Assembly (NCBI GenBank): GCA_016235825.1
Contig: JACRIL010000245.1
Location: 1-37,238 of the forward strand
DNA: 37,238 nucleotides
Source of the DNA: Planctomycetota bacterium
Lineage (GTDB): Bacteria > Planctomycetota > Phycisphaerae > SM23-33
Direction of reading: 5' to 3'
Positions 1 through 7,289 of this stretch are shown here, piece by piece (positions within the stretch are counted from its first letter, which is position 1; each line of letters starts with the position of its first letter). The translations under genes and the position numbers were made by a program. The notes under the pieces were generated by a model that had not been told where the DNA came from, made no database searches, and was given only the letters and a program-made list of their open reading frames with translations.

Positions 1-49
1 AGTACGTGTTCAACATCGGCCGCAACTGCTGAATCTGTTTGACATCCAT
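1..49 (-). CDS. Start of a gene running off the left edge (possible IS701/DDE_5-type transposase)
   Basis: An ATG on the minus strand at 47-49 is preceded by a strong Shine-Dalgarno sequence (AAAGGAG, about 9 bases upstream). It opens a frame reading MDVKQIQQLRPMLNTY to the edge, 16 residues with no stop. A short opening of the type M-x-V-x-Q-I-x-x-L-x-P-x-L is what I recall from IS701/DDE_5 transposases, but 16 residues cannot prove it. The ribosome site and open frame make a real gene start likely; the family is a guess from memory. It lies 155 bp downstream of the galU-like gene on the same strand. Confidence 0.5.
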   Translation of the reverse strand, partial: MDVKQIQQLRPMLNTY

Positions 50-204
50 GCCGTAGCTCCTTTGCTGTCAAGGCGTCCTGTAAGGAACCATCGGATGGCT
101 GGATGAATTTTCTTGAGCTAAAGTCTCGTTGTAGTGCTAAGTCCGTTCAGTTGAATGAACTATTATAGTGTTCCGGCACCGGCCAAGGCAAGAAAAATAT
201 CTTT

Positions 205-1053
205 TTATTGCAGTTCGTTAAGCGCCTTGAATGCCCGGGCGTAATCCTCCGGTTCGCCGGTATTGAGGGCCCGGCCTTCCAGCAGGCACATGTAATATTC
301 GCCGGGGCAGTCCTTCACCAGCGAGGCCTGCGCCTCGGTGAGCGTAACTTCCTGGCCTAAAGGCCGGTCGGTTACCACCAGTCGGGCCAATATCCCGAAT
401 ATCCGTGGCGTGAAAATATACGGGCCGTACTGGGCCAGGAACCGGTTTTTCGGCAGATCGGGCGTCGTCAGCCTGGCCTGGGCGGTTTTGAAGTCGGGTT
501 TTTCCACGAAGTCCTCGCAGACGTAAACTCCGTCGCCGATCAGCCTGCCCCTGGCCACCCCGACGCGGGAAAGCTCCGATCTATCGACGATCTGCGCCCC
601 GACCATCACTGCGCCGGGATGTTTGGCGAAGGCCCCGACGACCTGGCTGGCGCAGCAGGGCCTGCCTGGCGCCTGCCGGTAAACGTGGTCGCCGACCATC
701 AGCAGGAACGGCTCGTTTCCGACGAAATCGGCCGCCCTGGCCACCGCCTCGCCCAGCCCCAGAGGCGACGGCTGGATGATGTATTCCACGAATTCCGGTA
801 TCTCGCCGGGGAACTCCTTGCGGGCGGCGACAAAGTACCGCCTGAGCATGTCCATATGGCCCGGCGCCACCACCAGCGCAATCTGCTGCGCCCCAGCGGC
901 GATCGCCTGCGCCATAATAACGTGCACGACGGTCCTGATCCTGCCGGCCGAATCGACCAGCGGCAGCAGGGCCTTGGGCACGACAGTGCTGACCGGCTTG
1001 AGCCTCAGCCCAAGCCCGGCGATCGGAATCAGGGCTTTTCGTATTTCGGTCAT
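205..1053 (-). CDS. galU: UTP-glucose-1-phosphate uridylyltransferase-like nucleotidyltransferase (GalU family)
   Basis: Sugar-1-phosphate nucleotidyltransferase of 282 residues, the usual size for GalU. It would make UDP-glucose from UTP and glucose-1-phosphate in the cytoplasm for cell-surface polysaccharide. The N-terminal nucleotide-binding signature is clear (residues 6-34: A-L-I-P-I-A-G-L-G-L-R, then PKALLPLVD), followed by a metal-binding VGDHVY and a later EDFVEKP motif. The usual GxGTR reads GLGLR, so Thr is replaced by Leu. I chose the ATG at 1053 because an upstream TTG at 1095 would lie inside the -35 box of a good promoter (1067-1095). No Shine-Dalgarno is visible and the leader would be only a few bases. 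It is divergent from the acylphosphatase gene. Another sugar or nucleotide specificity cannot be excluded. Confidence 0.85.
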   Translation of the reverse strand: MTEIRKALIPIAGLGLRLKPVSTVVPKALLPLVDSAGRIRTVVHVIMAQAIAAGAQQIALVVAPGHMDMLRRYFVAARKEFPGEIPEFVEYIIQPSPLGLGEAVARAADFVGNEPFLLMVGDHVYRQAPGRPCCASQVVGAFAKHPGAVMVGAQIVDRSELSRVGVARGRLIGDGVYVCEDFVEKPDFKTAQARLTTPDLPKNRFLAQYGPYIFTPRIFGILARLVVTDRPLGQEVTLTEAQASLVKDCPGEYYMCLLEGRALNTGEPEDYARAFKALNELQ

Positions 1054-1066
1054 ATTCCGGGAGAAG

Positions 1067-1095
1067 ATGATAAGTTGACTTGCCCGGCCGATCAA
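1067..1095 (-). promoter_or_regulatory. Sigma70-type promoter for the galU-like gene
   Basis: On the minus strand TTGATC (1090-1095) and TATCAT (1067-1072) are separated by exactly 17 bases. The -10 box ends 13 bases before the ATG at 1053, giving a leader of only about 6-7 bases. This is a sequence match only. Confidence 0.5.
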
Positions 1096-1111
1096 TGGAG
1101 AATCGCCAGCT

Positions 1112-1387
1112 ATGGCTCAACAAAAAAGAACTGTCATATTCAGCGGCACGGTTCAGGGCGTGGGGTTCCGCTACACGGCCTGCCGGACCGCCGCACTTTA
1201 CAAAGTCGCCGGCTACGTCCGCAATCTGTCCGACGGCGGCGTCGAGTGCGTCATCGAGGGCGACAGCGGCGAGATACAGGCGTTCCTCAACGAACTGAAC
1301 CAGAAGTTCCGCGACTATATCCGCGACGTCAAAGAGCAGATTTCGCCCTCCACCGACCAGTACAAGTCTTTCGACGTGCAGTTCTGA
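1112..1387 (+). CDS. acyP: Acylphosphatase
   Basis: Small cytoplasmic hydrolase of acyl phosphates, 91 residues, the normal family length. The signature G-T-V-Q-G-V-G-F-R-Y (residues 12-21) carries the phosphate-binding loop and catalytic Arg, and YVRNLSDGGVE supplies the catalytic Asn. The C-terminal YKSFDVQF is a typical closing strand. A GGAG lies 11 bases before the ATG, a rather long spacing. The gene is divergent from the galU-like gene and convergent with the dehydrogenase, whose stop is 11 bases beyond its own. Confidence 0.93.
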   Translation: MAQQKRTVIFSGTVQGVGFRYTACRTAALYKVAGYVRNLSDGGVECVIEGDSGEIQAFLNELNQKFRDYIRDVKEQISPSTDQYKSFDVQF

Positions 1388-1398
1388 GTTTGCTCAGA

Positions 1399-2403
1399 TC
1401 AGCCGTCCAGACTCGGCAGCATCTTTTCGGTCAGCGGGTATTTCAGCGGCCAGCCGGCAAGATGGTTCTCGATGTCGTCGATCAGCCAGTTGAGTATCCG
1501 CGAGACGGATTCCGTCACCCCGCCCGCCCGGTGCGGCGTCAGGTAGGCGTTGCGGAGCTTGCGGAGCGGGTGCCCGGCCGGCAGAGGCTCCTTGTCGAAG
1601 ACGTCGATCGCGGCGAACATATCGCCCTTTTTGAGCCTGCGGATCAGCGCGCCGGTATCGACGAGCATGGCCCGGGCCACGTTGACCAGCACCGCCCCCT
1701 TGCGGAAGGCGGCTATCTGTTTGGGACCGATCAGCTTTTTGGTGCCTTCGTTTGCGGCGGCGCAGAGAACGACGACGTCACTTGAGCGGATCATCCTCAT
1801 CAGATCCGTCTTTTTGCCGCCCAGCTCTTTGATGGCGGAATCCGGCACAAACGGATCGTACACGTTAAGCGGGCAGCCGAATGGCTTGATCAGTTCGGCC
1901 AGCCGCCGGCCTATCCTGCCAAACCCGACGATTCCCACCGGCCGGCCCGTGAGTTGGCGTTCCATCGGGTCGATGTCCAGGGGGAAATCAGATATCCATT
2001 TTTCCCTGCCGTTCCTCATCGCGCAGTGATAATCGGAGGTCTTGCGCAGCGCGCCCAGCGTCAGAGTCAGGGCCATCTCGGCCACCGACGGCGACCAGCC
2101 GGTCTTACCGACCGAAACCGGCAACTTTCGCCTTAAGGCAACCTTTGCGGCCTTCTGGCCTATGTCAAGCTGAGCCGACATTCGCAGCCTGGGCGCCTTG
2201 TCCAGCAGGTCGTCCAGCAGCGCCGGCCAGGACCACATGAGAACCGCGTCAGCCCATGCCAGATCCTTTTTGATCTCGTCGGGCGTGTTGTGCGAGGTCT
2301 TGCGGACTTTCGCGAACCGGTTGAGCCGGGCAAACACGCCCTTGAGCGACGGCGTGCGGAAAAAACCTTTTCGCAGATTCACCAGCAGATTGATCTTTTT
2401 CAT
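1399..2403 (-). CDS. D-isomer-specific 2-hydroxyacid dehydrogenase, NAD-binding
   Basis: NAD(P)-dependent oxidoreductase of the D-2-hydroxyacid dehydrogenase family, 334 residues. The Rossmann nucleotide loop G-F-G-R-I-G is at residues 160-165 with an Asp at the end of the next strand (V-Y-D-P, about 183). The catalytic triad is in place: Arg244 (NVARAMLVD), Glu272 (DKEPLPAGHP) and His291 (TPHRAGG). The start follows AGGAG at good spacing. The substrate cannot be read from sequence; 3-phosphoglycerate, glyoxylate/hydroxypyruvate and D-lactate enzymes share these motifs. The N-terminal substrate domain (1-100) is not typical of SerA and there is no C-terminal ACT domain. Its upstream side is crowded with repeats (2422-2603). 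Confidence 0.85.
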   Translation of the reverse strand: MKKINLLVNLRKGFFRTPSLKGVFARLNRFAKVRKTSHNTPDEIKKDLAWADAVLMWSWPALLDDLLDKAPRLRMSAQLDIGQKAAKVALRRKLPVSVGKTGWSPSVAEMALTLTLGALRKTSDYHCAMRNGREKWISDFPLDIDPMERQLTGRPVGIVGFGRIGRRLAELIKPFGCPLNVYDPFVPDSAIKELGGKKTDLMRMIRSSDVVVLCAAANEGTKKLIGPKQIAAFRKGAVLVNVARAMLVDTGALIRRLKKGDMFAAIDVFDKEPLPAGHPLRKLRNAYLTPHRAGGVTESVSRILNWLIDDIENHLAGWPLKYPLTEKMLPSLDG

Positions 2404-2421
2404 CGCGGACTCCTGTATTTA

Positions 2422-2475
2422 GAACCTATCCTGATAACTACGATGAGATGCCATTGTAATTATCCCGGATAGGCT
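2422..2475. repeat. 54-bp palindromic element, copy 1
   Basis: Imperfect palindrome with outer arms AACCTATCC and GGATAGGCTT and inner arms TAACTACGATG and CATTGTAATTA. It matches, in inverted orientation, the 54-bp palindrome at 37064-37117 next to an IS5-like transposase end. Size, palindromy and IS-like tips suggest a MITE-type or solo-end element. It sits just upstream of the dehydrogenase ribosome site. Confidence 0.75.
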
Positions 2476-2515
2476 TTTGTTCTGTTGAAAAGCCGCGCCG
2501 ATCCGTCTGTGTCGT
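2476..2515 (+). repeat. Fragment related to the 98-bp inverted-repeat element
   Basis: The stretch with TCTGTTGAAAAGCC, then CCGATCCG, matches the reverse complement of about 4605-4645, the right arm and inner part of the 98-bp inverted repeat at 4553-4650. Only one half is recognisable, immediately abutting the 54-bp palindrome. Confidence 0.6.
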
Positions 2516-2520
2516 ATAAC

Positions 2521-2603
2521 AGGCCGCCGCTTTAGCGGGGGGTTCGGCGACGCCATCGTTTTGTTGTTGTTTCGTGATGTGCCATTATGTCTGGTCAGCC
2601 TTG
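2521..2603 (+). repeat. Diverged partial copy of the cloverleaf-like repeat, overlapping the selA 3' end
   Basis: This segment aligns with 10563-10647: AGGCC, a CCGC..GCGG hairpin, GGCGACG / GAGCGACGG, then TTGTTGTTGTTT, GTGATGTG, ATT.TGTCTGG in the same order. The third hairpin is lost here. The segment contains the selA stop codon (2585-2587) and encodes its last residues, so the repeat appears to have supplied the end of that gene. Confidence 0.65.
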
Positions 2604-4012
2604 GCGCACTGGGCGCGCCCGACCGCCCGGGCGACCAGGACGATCTGGTCCGGAAAGATCGTCCGCACGTCGAGCAGCACGGCGTCGTCCTCGATCCTGC
2701 CGAATACGGCCGCCTCGTCCATCCGCAGCCGACGGGTAAATTCCAGCGGCTTGACCGAGCCTGATCGCAGGGCCACGGCGAACGACGGCAGCTCGTGCAT
2801 CGGCAGGCTGCCGCTGCCCAGATACGCCTTCGAGGGCACGACGTTGACATTCAACCCCGCGCATTGCGGCTTGACGGCCTCGGCCAGTTCGGCCGCACGC
2901 GCCTCCAGTTCCCGCGGGCTGGCCGCAATCATCCGGTAAAGCGGGTGCAGCCCGGCCAGTTTGTCCGGATCGCGGAACAGGTGCAGCGTCCGCTCCATCG
3001 CCATCAGGCAGGTCTTGTCCACCCGCAGCGCGCGGGCCAGCGGATGGCGGCGTATTTTATCGATGAGCGCCTTCTTGCCGACGATGATGCCCGCCTGCGG
3101 GCCGCCGATGAGCTTGTCGCCGCTGAAAAGCACGATGTCCGCGCCGGCCGAAACCGATTCGGCGACGGTCGGCTCGTGCGGCAGGCCGAACCGCTCCAGA
3201 CCGACCAGCGCGCCGGCGCCAAGGTCGTCGATCAAAACCAATCCGCGCGAATGCGCCGCCTCGGCGAGTTCGGCCAGTTCCGGCTGGGACGTAAAGCCGA
3301 CGATCCGGTAGTTGCTCGGATGGACTCGCAGGATCGCGGCGGTTTTGTCCGTGATGGCCGAGATGTAATCCTTCAGGTGCGTGCGGTTGGTCGTGCCGAC
3401 CTCGCGCATCTCGCTGCCGCTTTGCAGCATGACGTCGGGCAGGCGGAACGCCCCGCCGATCTCGATGAGCTGGCCGCGGGATACTATCACCTCCCGCCGG
3501 TCGGCAAGGGCGCAAAGCACGAGCATGGTCGCGGCGGCGTTGTTGTTGGCGACAGTGGCGGCCTCGGCGCCGGTCAATTCGGTGAGTATGTATTCGACGC
3601 GATAGTCGCGCTCCGACCGATCTCCGCTGGGGCGGTCGACGGCCAGCGTTACATAGCCGTTCAGGTCGGGCAGCATGGAATCGACGACCGTCGCCGGCAG
3701 GACCGCCCTGCCCAGACCGGTGTGCATGAGGACGCCCGTTGCGTTGATGGCCGAGCGGAGATGCGGCCTCGTCCGTTCCCCGATCAGACTGCCGGCCTGG
3801 TCCAGGACATACTGGCCGGTAACGTGGGCCGTGCCGCACCGCCCGCCGGAATCGTTCAGGATCGCCTTGCGGAGATTTTCCACCGTGTCGCGGATGCAGT
3901 TGACAACCAGCGTCCGCGGGTAAGCGGCCTGCCATTCGGCCGCGCGGGGACTGGCCATAAGATCGCTGACCGAAGGCAGAGCCTTGAGAAGTTCCTGCTT
4001 GTAATTATCCAT
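2585..4012 (-). CDS. selA: L-seryl-tRNA(Sec) selenium transferase
   Basis: PLP enzyme converting seryl-tRNA(Sec) to selenocysteinyl-tRNA(Sec) with selenophosphate; cytoplasmic and normally a decamer. At 475 residues it has normal SelA length. The N-terminal ALPSVSDLM and the conserved INATGVLMHTGLGRA (89-103) are diagnostic, followed by NNNAAATMLVL (156-166), the REVGTTNRTH region (203-212), IDDLGAGAL and the PLP-lysine loop SGDKLIGGPQAG with Lys300. GGGAG sits about 10 bases before the ATG. The stop and last residues (KADQT) lie within a dispersed repeat. It is divergent from the fmdB-like gene. Neither selB, selD nor a recognisable tRNA(Sec) is adjacent, and I found no selenoprotein in the window. 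Confidence 0.93.
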   Translation of the reverse strand: MDNYKQELLKALPSVSDLMASPRAAEWQAAYPRTLVVNCIRDTVENLRKAILNDSGGRCGTAHVTGQYVLDQAGSLIGERTRPHLRSAINATGVLMHTGLGRAVLPATVVDSMLPDLNGYVTLAVDRPSGDRSERDYRVEYILTELTGAEAATVANNNAAATMLVLCALADRREVIVSRGQLIEIGGAFRLPDVMLQSGSEMREVGTTNRTHLKDYISAITDKTAAILRVHPSNYRIVGFTSQPELAELAEAAHSRGLVLIDDLGAGALVGLERFGLPHEPTVAESVSAGADIVLFSGDKLIGGPQAGIIVGKKALIDKIRRHPLARALRVDKTCLMAMERTLHLFRDPDKLAGLHPLYRMIAASPRELEARAAELAEAVKPQCAGLNVNVVPSKAYLGSGSLPMHELPSFAVALRSGSVKPLEFTRRLRMDEAAVFGRIEDDAVLLDVRTIFPDQIVLVARAVGRAQCAKADQT

Positions 4013-4040
4013 ATCCGCTCCCGTCAGCCGGAATTCTACG

Positions 4041-4058
4041 CCATGCCGGGAGGCATGG
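4041..4058. promoter_or_regulatory. Palindrome in the selA/fmdB divergent intergenic region
   Basis: A perfect 7-bp palindrome, CCATGCC-GGGA-GGCATGG, lies 29 bases upstream of selA and 113 bases upstream of the fmdB-like start. A TAGAAT on the minus strand directly follows it and could be a selA -10 box. It could be an operator or a REP-like hairpin; sequence cannot decide. Confidence 0.4.
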
Positions 4059-4170
4059 CCAGAAGTTTTCGCCGCACAACGGGTCGGAAAAAACTCGCGG
4101 TTCCCGGCGGAAAATGGTATATTGTTGGATTCCGGTTATGCCATAAAATCAATTAGTGGAGATTCGGGCG

Positions 4171-4536
4171 ATGCCGACATACGAATACGAGTGTCAGAAA
4201 TGCGAGCATAAGTTCGAGGAGTTCCAGCCGATCACGGCCAAGCCGCTGCGGCGCTGCCCGGCCTGCGGAAAGCTGTCGCTGCGGCGGCTGATCGGGACCG
4301 GCGCGGGAATAATATTCAAGGGCAGCGGGTTCTACCAGACCGACTATCGCAGCGATTCGTACAAGCAGGCGGCGCAGAAGGAAAAATCCGGCTCGGACAG
4401 TTCCGCCCCGGCAGCGGCCGGCGGCGCGGGCGATTCGGCCAAGTCCGGCCAGCCCGCTCAGGCCGGGACCGTCAAGGCCGCCGCTTCGGATTCATCGGCG
4501 CCGGCCAAGTCAAAGAAGAAGCAGCCGGTTTCCTGA
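4171..4536 (+). CDS. FmdB-type zinc-ribbon protein
   Basis: 121 residues. The first 50 form the classic FmdB/CxxC_CxxC_SSSS ribbon: MPTYEYECQKCEHKFEEFQP with Cys8 and Cys11, then CPACGK with the second Cys pair, followed by GIIFKGSGFYQTDYR. The rest is a low-complexity Ser/Ala/Lys-rich tail, as in many relatives. The start is the ATG at 4171, preceded by TGGAG at 4157-4161 with 9-base spacing; a GTG at 4156 is in frame but overlaps that ribosome site. The family name comes from a regulator of formamidase/amidase genes, but for most members the role is unknown. Divergent from selA. Confidence 0.85.
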   Translation: MPTYEYECQKCEHKFEEFQPITAKPLRRCPACGKLSLRRLIGTGAGIIFKGSGFYQTDYRSDSYKQAAQKEKSGSDSSAPAAAGGAGDSAKSGQPAQAGTVKAAASDSSAPAKSKKKQPVS

Positions 4537-4552
4537 ATGCCTGATTTCCAGA

Positions 4553-4650
4553 TGCACTTGCTTTGTTGAAAACCATTATTCAGGCAGATTGATCAAGGGC
4601 GGGTTGTGTAATAGGCGGATCGGTGTGGCTTTTCAACAGAGCAAGATGCA
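4553..4650. repeat. 98-bp element with 20/21-base terminal inverted repeats
   Basis: Left arm 4553-4572 (TGCACTTGCTTTGTTGAAAA) and right arm 4630-4650 are inverted repeats with one indel and one mismatch. The interior is non-coding. Half of the same element is recognisable at 2476-2515. Short, non-coding and inverted-repeat bounded: MITE-like. It fills much of the gap between the fmdB-like gene and the lipoprotein operon. Confidence 0.7.
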
Positions 4651-4679
4651 CTCATTTGCGGCTGCGTTTGCAAAAAACC

Positions 4680-4707
4680 TTGCCTCATGATTTTTCAGCG
4701 GTAAAAT
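4680..4707 (+). promoter_or_regulatory. Candidate promoter of the lipoprotein operon
   Basis: TTGCCT (4680-4685) and TAAAAT (4702-4707) are 16 bases apart, 40 bases before the first lipoprotein start. The -10 box matches consensus at five of six positions, the -35 at four. Confidence 0.45.
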
Positions 4708-4747
4708 AGTCGCTGACGCCTGGCGACAAAGGACGAGAATCGAAAGC

Positions 4748-5341
4748 ATGAGCACCGGTAAGAGCACATTTCTGGCCGCTGTTGTCGCCTTTGCCTGCGG
4801 CTGCGAAGGGCCGTCAAAGGTGTACGACCTCGACGCCTTGGTCTCGGCAAAGACGGCCGTCGTCATGCCGGCGACTGGCTCGCCCAACGCCGCCGGAGCA
4901 AACGCCGGCAAGGCCCAGACTGGTCTGCTCATAAACGCCCTGGCCTGCCTGAACCGGTACACGGTCCAGGGTCCGGCGCAGTTTGCCCGGCTTATCAGGC
5001 AGCAGGCCGACGATGATGCGTGGGACCCGAAGGTCCAGCAGGAGGCCCTGAAAAAACTTTCCGCCGATCTGATCGTGCTGGCGGAAGTTACCGACCACAG
5101 GCCCAGTTCGGTCTCCAAATCGTCCAACTATTATTTCGGCAGCAAGCAATGGACCCAGAGCGTCTTCGACGTGAGCGTTACGGTCCGCGTCATTCGGGCG
5201 GCGGACGGCAAAATGCTTTACGTCGGCAACGGCTGGGCGACAAGCCAGGAAAGTTACAGCCAGGCCTTCGTCGCCGCGACCGATGCGGCAATGGATGAAC
5301 TCAGAAGCGCCCTGGCGTCCAGACCCGTCAGGAAGGAATGA
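4748..5341 (+). CDS. Putative secreted lipoprotein 1 of four, CsgG/LpoB-like pattern
   Basis: 197 residues. The N-terminus is a short hydrophobic signal (STFLAAVVAFACGC) ending in Cys17/Cys19, a plausible but non-canonical lipobox. The body has an early strand (TAVVMPATG), a middle region ending KKLSADLIVLAEVTDH, and a C-terminal part where V-T-V-R-V-I-R-A-A-D-G-K is followed by E-S-Y-S-Q-A, matching the equivalent region of the fourth gene in the row. The pattern (V-x-P start, hydrophobic A-D-x-I-x-x-x-E strand, basic ribbon, C-terminal helix) resembles the CsgG/LpoB-type fold. It overlaps the next gene by 4 bases. AAAGGA is 15 bases upstream of the ATG, rather far. Function unknown. Confidence 0.75.
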   Translation: MSTGKSTFLAAVVAFACGCEGPSKVYDLDALVSAKTAVVMPATGSPNAAGANAGKAQTGLLINALACLNRYTVQGPAQFARLIRQQADDDAWDPKVQQEALKKLSADLIVLAEVTDHRPSSVSKSSNYYFGSKQWTQSVFDVSVTVRVIRAADGKMLYVGNGWATSQESYSQAFVAATDAAMDELRSALASRPVRKE

Positions 5342-5913
5342 ATTTGCGGATCGGAAAAATAATCCGGCTGACCCTCGCGATGCCCGCCGCGGCGATAGTT
5401 CTGGCGGCCTTGGCCGGCTGTGCGCCGCAGGCAAAGGTCATGGACGAGCAGGCGGTCGGGGCGATCCGCGTGCTGGCGGTGCTGCCGATGGATTGTCCGC
5501 TGTCGGGGATCGGGCCGGCCGCGGGGGCGTCGGTCCTGAGGCGGCTGGCGGATCAGCAGCCCAACATCGCCGTCTTTGAAGGCCCGGCGATCTGGCGTCT
5601 GGCCGGCGACAGGCCCGCGGCCGTCAGCGACGAACTCGCGGCGAAGGTGGCCGCCGGAATGAACGCCGACGCCGCCGTTACCGGAACCGTCGCTTACGCC
5701 GAGCCGCCCGGCCTGAAGGAGTCGGCCGTCGCGGAGCTGACCGTGAAAATCGTCTCGGCCAAAACGGGCAAGGTCATATACCTCTGCGACGGAAGGGGCG
5801 CCGATCAGAAAATTTTCAAGGCGCTCGGCGGCGCCGCGGCACAGGCCCTGGCCGCGTTTGAATACGTCCGCAAGAATCCAAAAAACAAACCTTCCAATCC
5901 GGAGACAAAATGA
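5338..5913 (+). CDS. Putative lipoprotein 2 of four, CsgG/LpoB-like pattern
   Basis: 191 residues with a clear lipoprotein signal: basic MNLRIGKIIR, a hydrophobic stretch, and the lipobox L-A-G-C at Cys28, predicting attachment at the periplasmic side. The domain begins with I-R-V-L-A-V-L-P and has the A-D-A-A-V-T-G-T-V strand seen in its neighbours, but lacks the S-G-G-G ribbon of genes 3 and 4, so it is the most divergent of the set. The ATG overlaps the previous stop (ATGA) and its own stop overlaps the next start, so the genes look translationally coupled. AGGAAGG lies directly before the start. Function unknown. Confidence 0.78.
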   Translation: MNLRIGKIIRLTLAMPAAAIVLAALAGCAPQAKVMDEQAVGAIRVLAVLPMDCPLSGIGPAAGASVLRRLADQQPNIAVFEGPAIWRLAGDRPAAVSDELAAKVAAGMNADAAVTGTVAYAEPPGLKESAVAELTVKIVSAKTGKVIYLCDGRGADQKIFKALGGAAAQALAAFEYVRKNPKNKPSNPETK

Positions 5914-6545
5914 ATCAGACACGACGATTGCTTGCGATCTTCTGCTGCCTGACAATAGCCTGTCTTGCCGCGGCCGGCTGCACGGAAAAGAGCGTCTTCC
6001 TGCCGCACGCGGCGGCGCTTAACAAGATCAAGGTCGTAGGCGTCCTGCCCTTTGTGGACGCCCCAGGCGTGAAGGACTCCGGAGACAAAGTGCTGACCGC
6101 CGTCGCCCAGCAACTCTACCAGTGCCCGAACATCAAGGTGGTCGAGCGGAAGCAGCTCAAGGCGATTATCGACGAGCAGGACCTTGCGGCCGCTCTGGCG
6201 GACGACCCGGTCGCGGCGGCCGGCAGGATCGGCAAGGCCGTCGGGGCTGACGCCATTTTCATCGGCGAACTCACACAGTACGAGGCACAGCAGGAATCAT
6301 CCCACCTGGCCGTGTCTGTCGTCAGCGGCGGCGGAACCAAGCATATTCATCGCGTCGGGATCAGCGTTCGCGGCATCAACGTCAGGGACCAGATGGTAAT
6401 TTATGCCCAGTCGGGCGGCGGGGTGAGCAACGAAGGTTACTCCCCGGCGATCGACGAGGCGGCGGCCAAGGCGATGTCGCCGTTCGTCAAATTAAAGCAG
6501 CAGGGACCGTCGCCGGCCCCGCAGAATTCCCAGCCCCCGCAATAA
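5910..6545 (+). CDS. Putative lipoprotein 3 of four, CsgG/LpoB-like pattern
   Basis: 211 residues. Signal peptide MNQTRRLLAIFCCLTIACLA ends in the lipobox A-A-G-C (Cys24). The mature part carries V-V-G-V-L-P-F-V-D-A-P-G-V, a helix, N-I-K-V-V-E-R-K-Q-L, G-A-D-A-I-F-I-G-E-L-T, then E-S-S-H-L-A-V-S-V-V-S-G-G-G-T, and ends with Y-S-P-A-I-D-E-A-A. That order of a V-x-P strand, a K-V-V-E-R strand and an A-D-x-I-x-x-G strand is typical of CsgG/LpoB-fold lipoproteins. GGAG precedes the ATG by about 9 bases, and the start overlaps the previous stop. It is closest to gene 4 (shared SGGGT, HRVG, EGYS). The four could form a mixed outer-membrane assembly, which is inference. Confidence 0.8.
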   Translation: MNQTRRLLAIFCCLTIACLAAAGCTEKSVFLPHAAALNKIKVVGVLPFVDAPGVKDSGDKVLTAVAQQLYQCPNIKVVERKQLKAIIDEQDLAAALADDPVAAAGRIGKAVGADAIFIGELTQYEAQQESSHLAVSVVSGGGTKHIHRVGISVRGINVRDQMVIYAQSGGGVSNEGYSPAIDEAAAKAMSPFVKLKQQGPSPAPQNSQPPQ

Positions 6546-6547
6546 TA

Positions 6548-7180
6548 ATGATCGACCGGACAGGCACAATACGATTGTCCTCACGGACCGCGGCGGTTCT
6601 GCTTGGCGCGGCGGCCGCCCTGGCCGTCCTGCCGGGCTGCCTGCCCGAGACCGCCCTGCTGTTCGACAAGGCCGCAGTCCAGGAGATCAAAAAGATCGTC
6701 GTCCTGCCTCTTTCGGACGCGCCCGGCCCGCAGGCCGTCGGCTCGGGTAAATCAGCCCGCGGTGCGGTCATTGAGGAATTGGTGGCCATGGGAAAATTCC
6801 AGGTCGTCAGCGTCAGCGACGAGGACCTGAAAAAGACGCTCGACGAACTGGGCTTCCGCGCCGACGAGTGCTACGATCCGGCCGTCTGCGCAGAGGTGGG
6901 GCGAAAGTGCGGGGCCGACGCCGTCGTCTGCGGCGAACTGACCGGCTTCGGCACAAGGCAGGAGAGCAGCACGAACACGGTCCTGTTCGTCAGCGGCGGA
7001 GGGACGCACACCGACCACAGGGTCGGAGTGAGCCTGCGGATGACGCGAGCCAAAGACGGGGCGATAATTTATGTCAGCCACGCCGACGGCTTCTCGCAGG
7101 AAGGCTACAGCCAGGCCGCAACCCAGGCCTGCAAAAACGCCTTCGGTTCGCTCCACAATCTCCTGGGAACCGGCGGCTGA
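6548..7180 (+). CDS. Putative lipoprotein 4 of four, CsgG/LpoB-like pattern
   Basis: 210 residues. The signal is longer than its neighbours' and ends with L-P-G-C (Cys31). It shares I-V-V-L-P-L-S-D-A-P-G-P, F-Q-V-V-S-V-S-D-E-D-L, G-A-D-A-V-V-C-G-E-L-T-G, V-S-G-G-G-T-H-T-D-H-R-V-G-V-S and Q-E-G-Y-S-Q-A with gene 3, and EGYSQA-type residues with gene 1, making tandem duplication the likely origin. Two extra Cys (in DECYDPAVCAEVG) may form a disulphide. It starts 2 bases after the previous stop with no good ribosome site, so it probably depends on coupling. It is the last gene before a 630-bp repeat region. Confidence 0.78.
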   Translation: MIDRTGTIRLSSRTAAVLLGAAAALAVLPGCLPETALLFDKAAVQEIKKIVVLPLSDAPGPQAVGSGKSARGAVIEELVAMGKFQVVSVSDEDLKKTLDELGFRADECYDPAVCAEVGRKCGADAVVCGELTGFGTRQESSTNTVLFVSGGGTHTDHRVGVSLRMTRAKDGAIIYVSHADGFSQEGYSQAATQACKNAFGSLHNLLGTGG

Positions 7181-7289
7181 TCGAGTAGCATGGGCATCCT
7201 GCTTCGCCGACTCGTCCAGCGTAGCCTTGGCAAAGCTGGAGGCTGCGCCGGACAAGTCCGGTCTTGAGTTTTGTTTCATCGCATGAATT

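Noticed and set aside
619..1785. Long plus-strand open frame opposite the galU-like, acylphosphatase and dehydrogenase genes
   Set aside because: It overlaps three well-supported genes, is rich in Arg/Gly/Pro as expected from antisense GC-rich DNA, and has no ribosome site.
4122..4149. TTGTTG-16-TAAAAT upstream of the fmdB-like gene
   Set aside because: Weak -35 and conflict between a minimal leader and the ribosome site at 4157-4161; kept only as a possibility.
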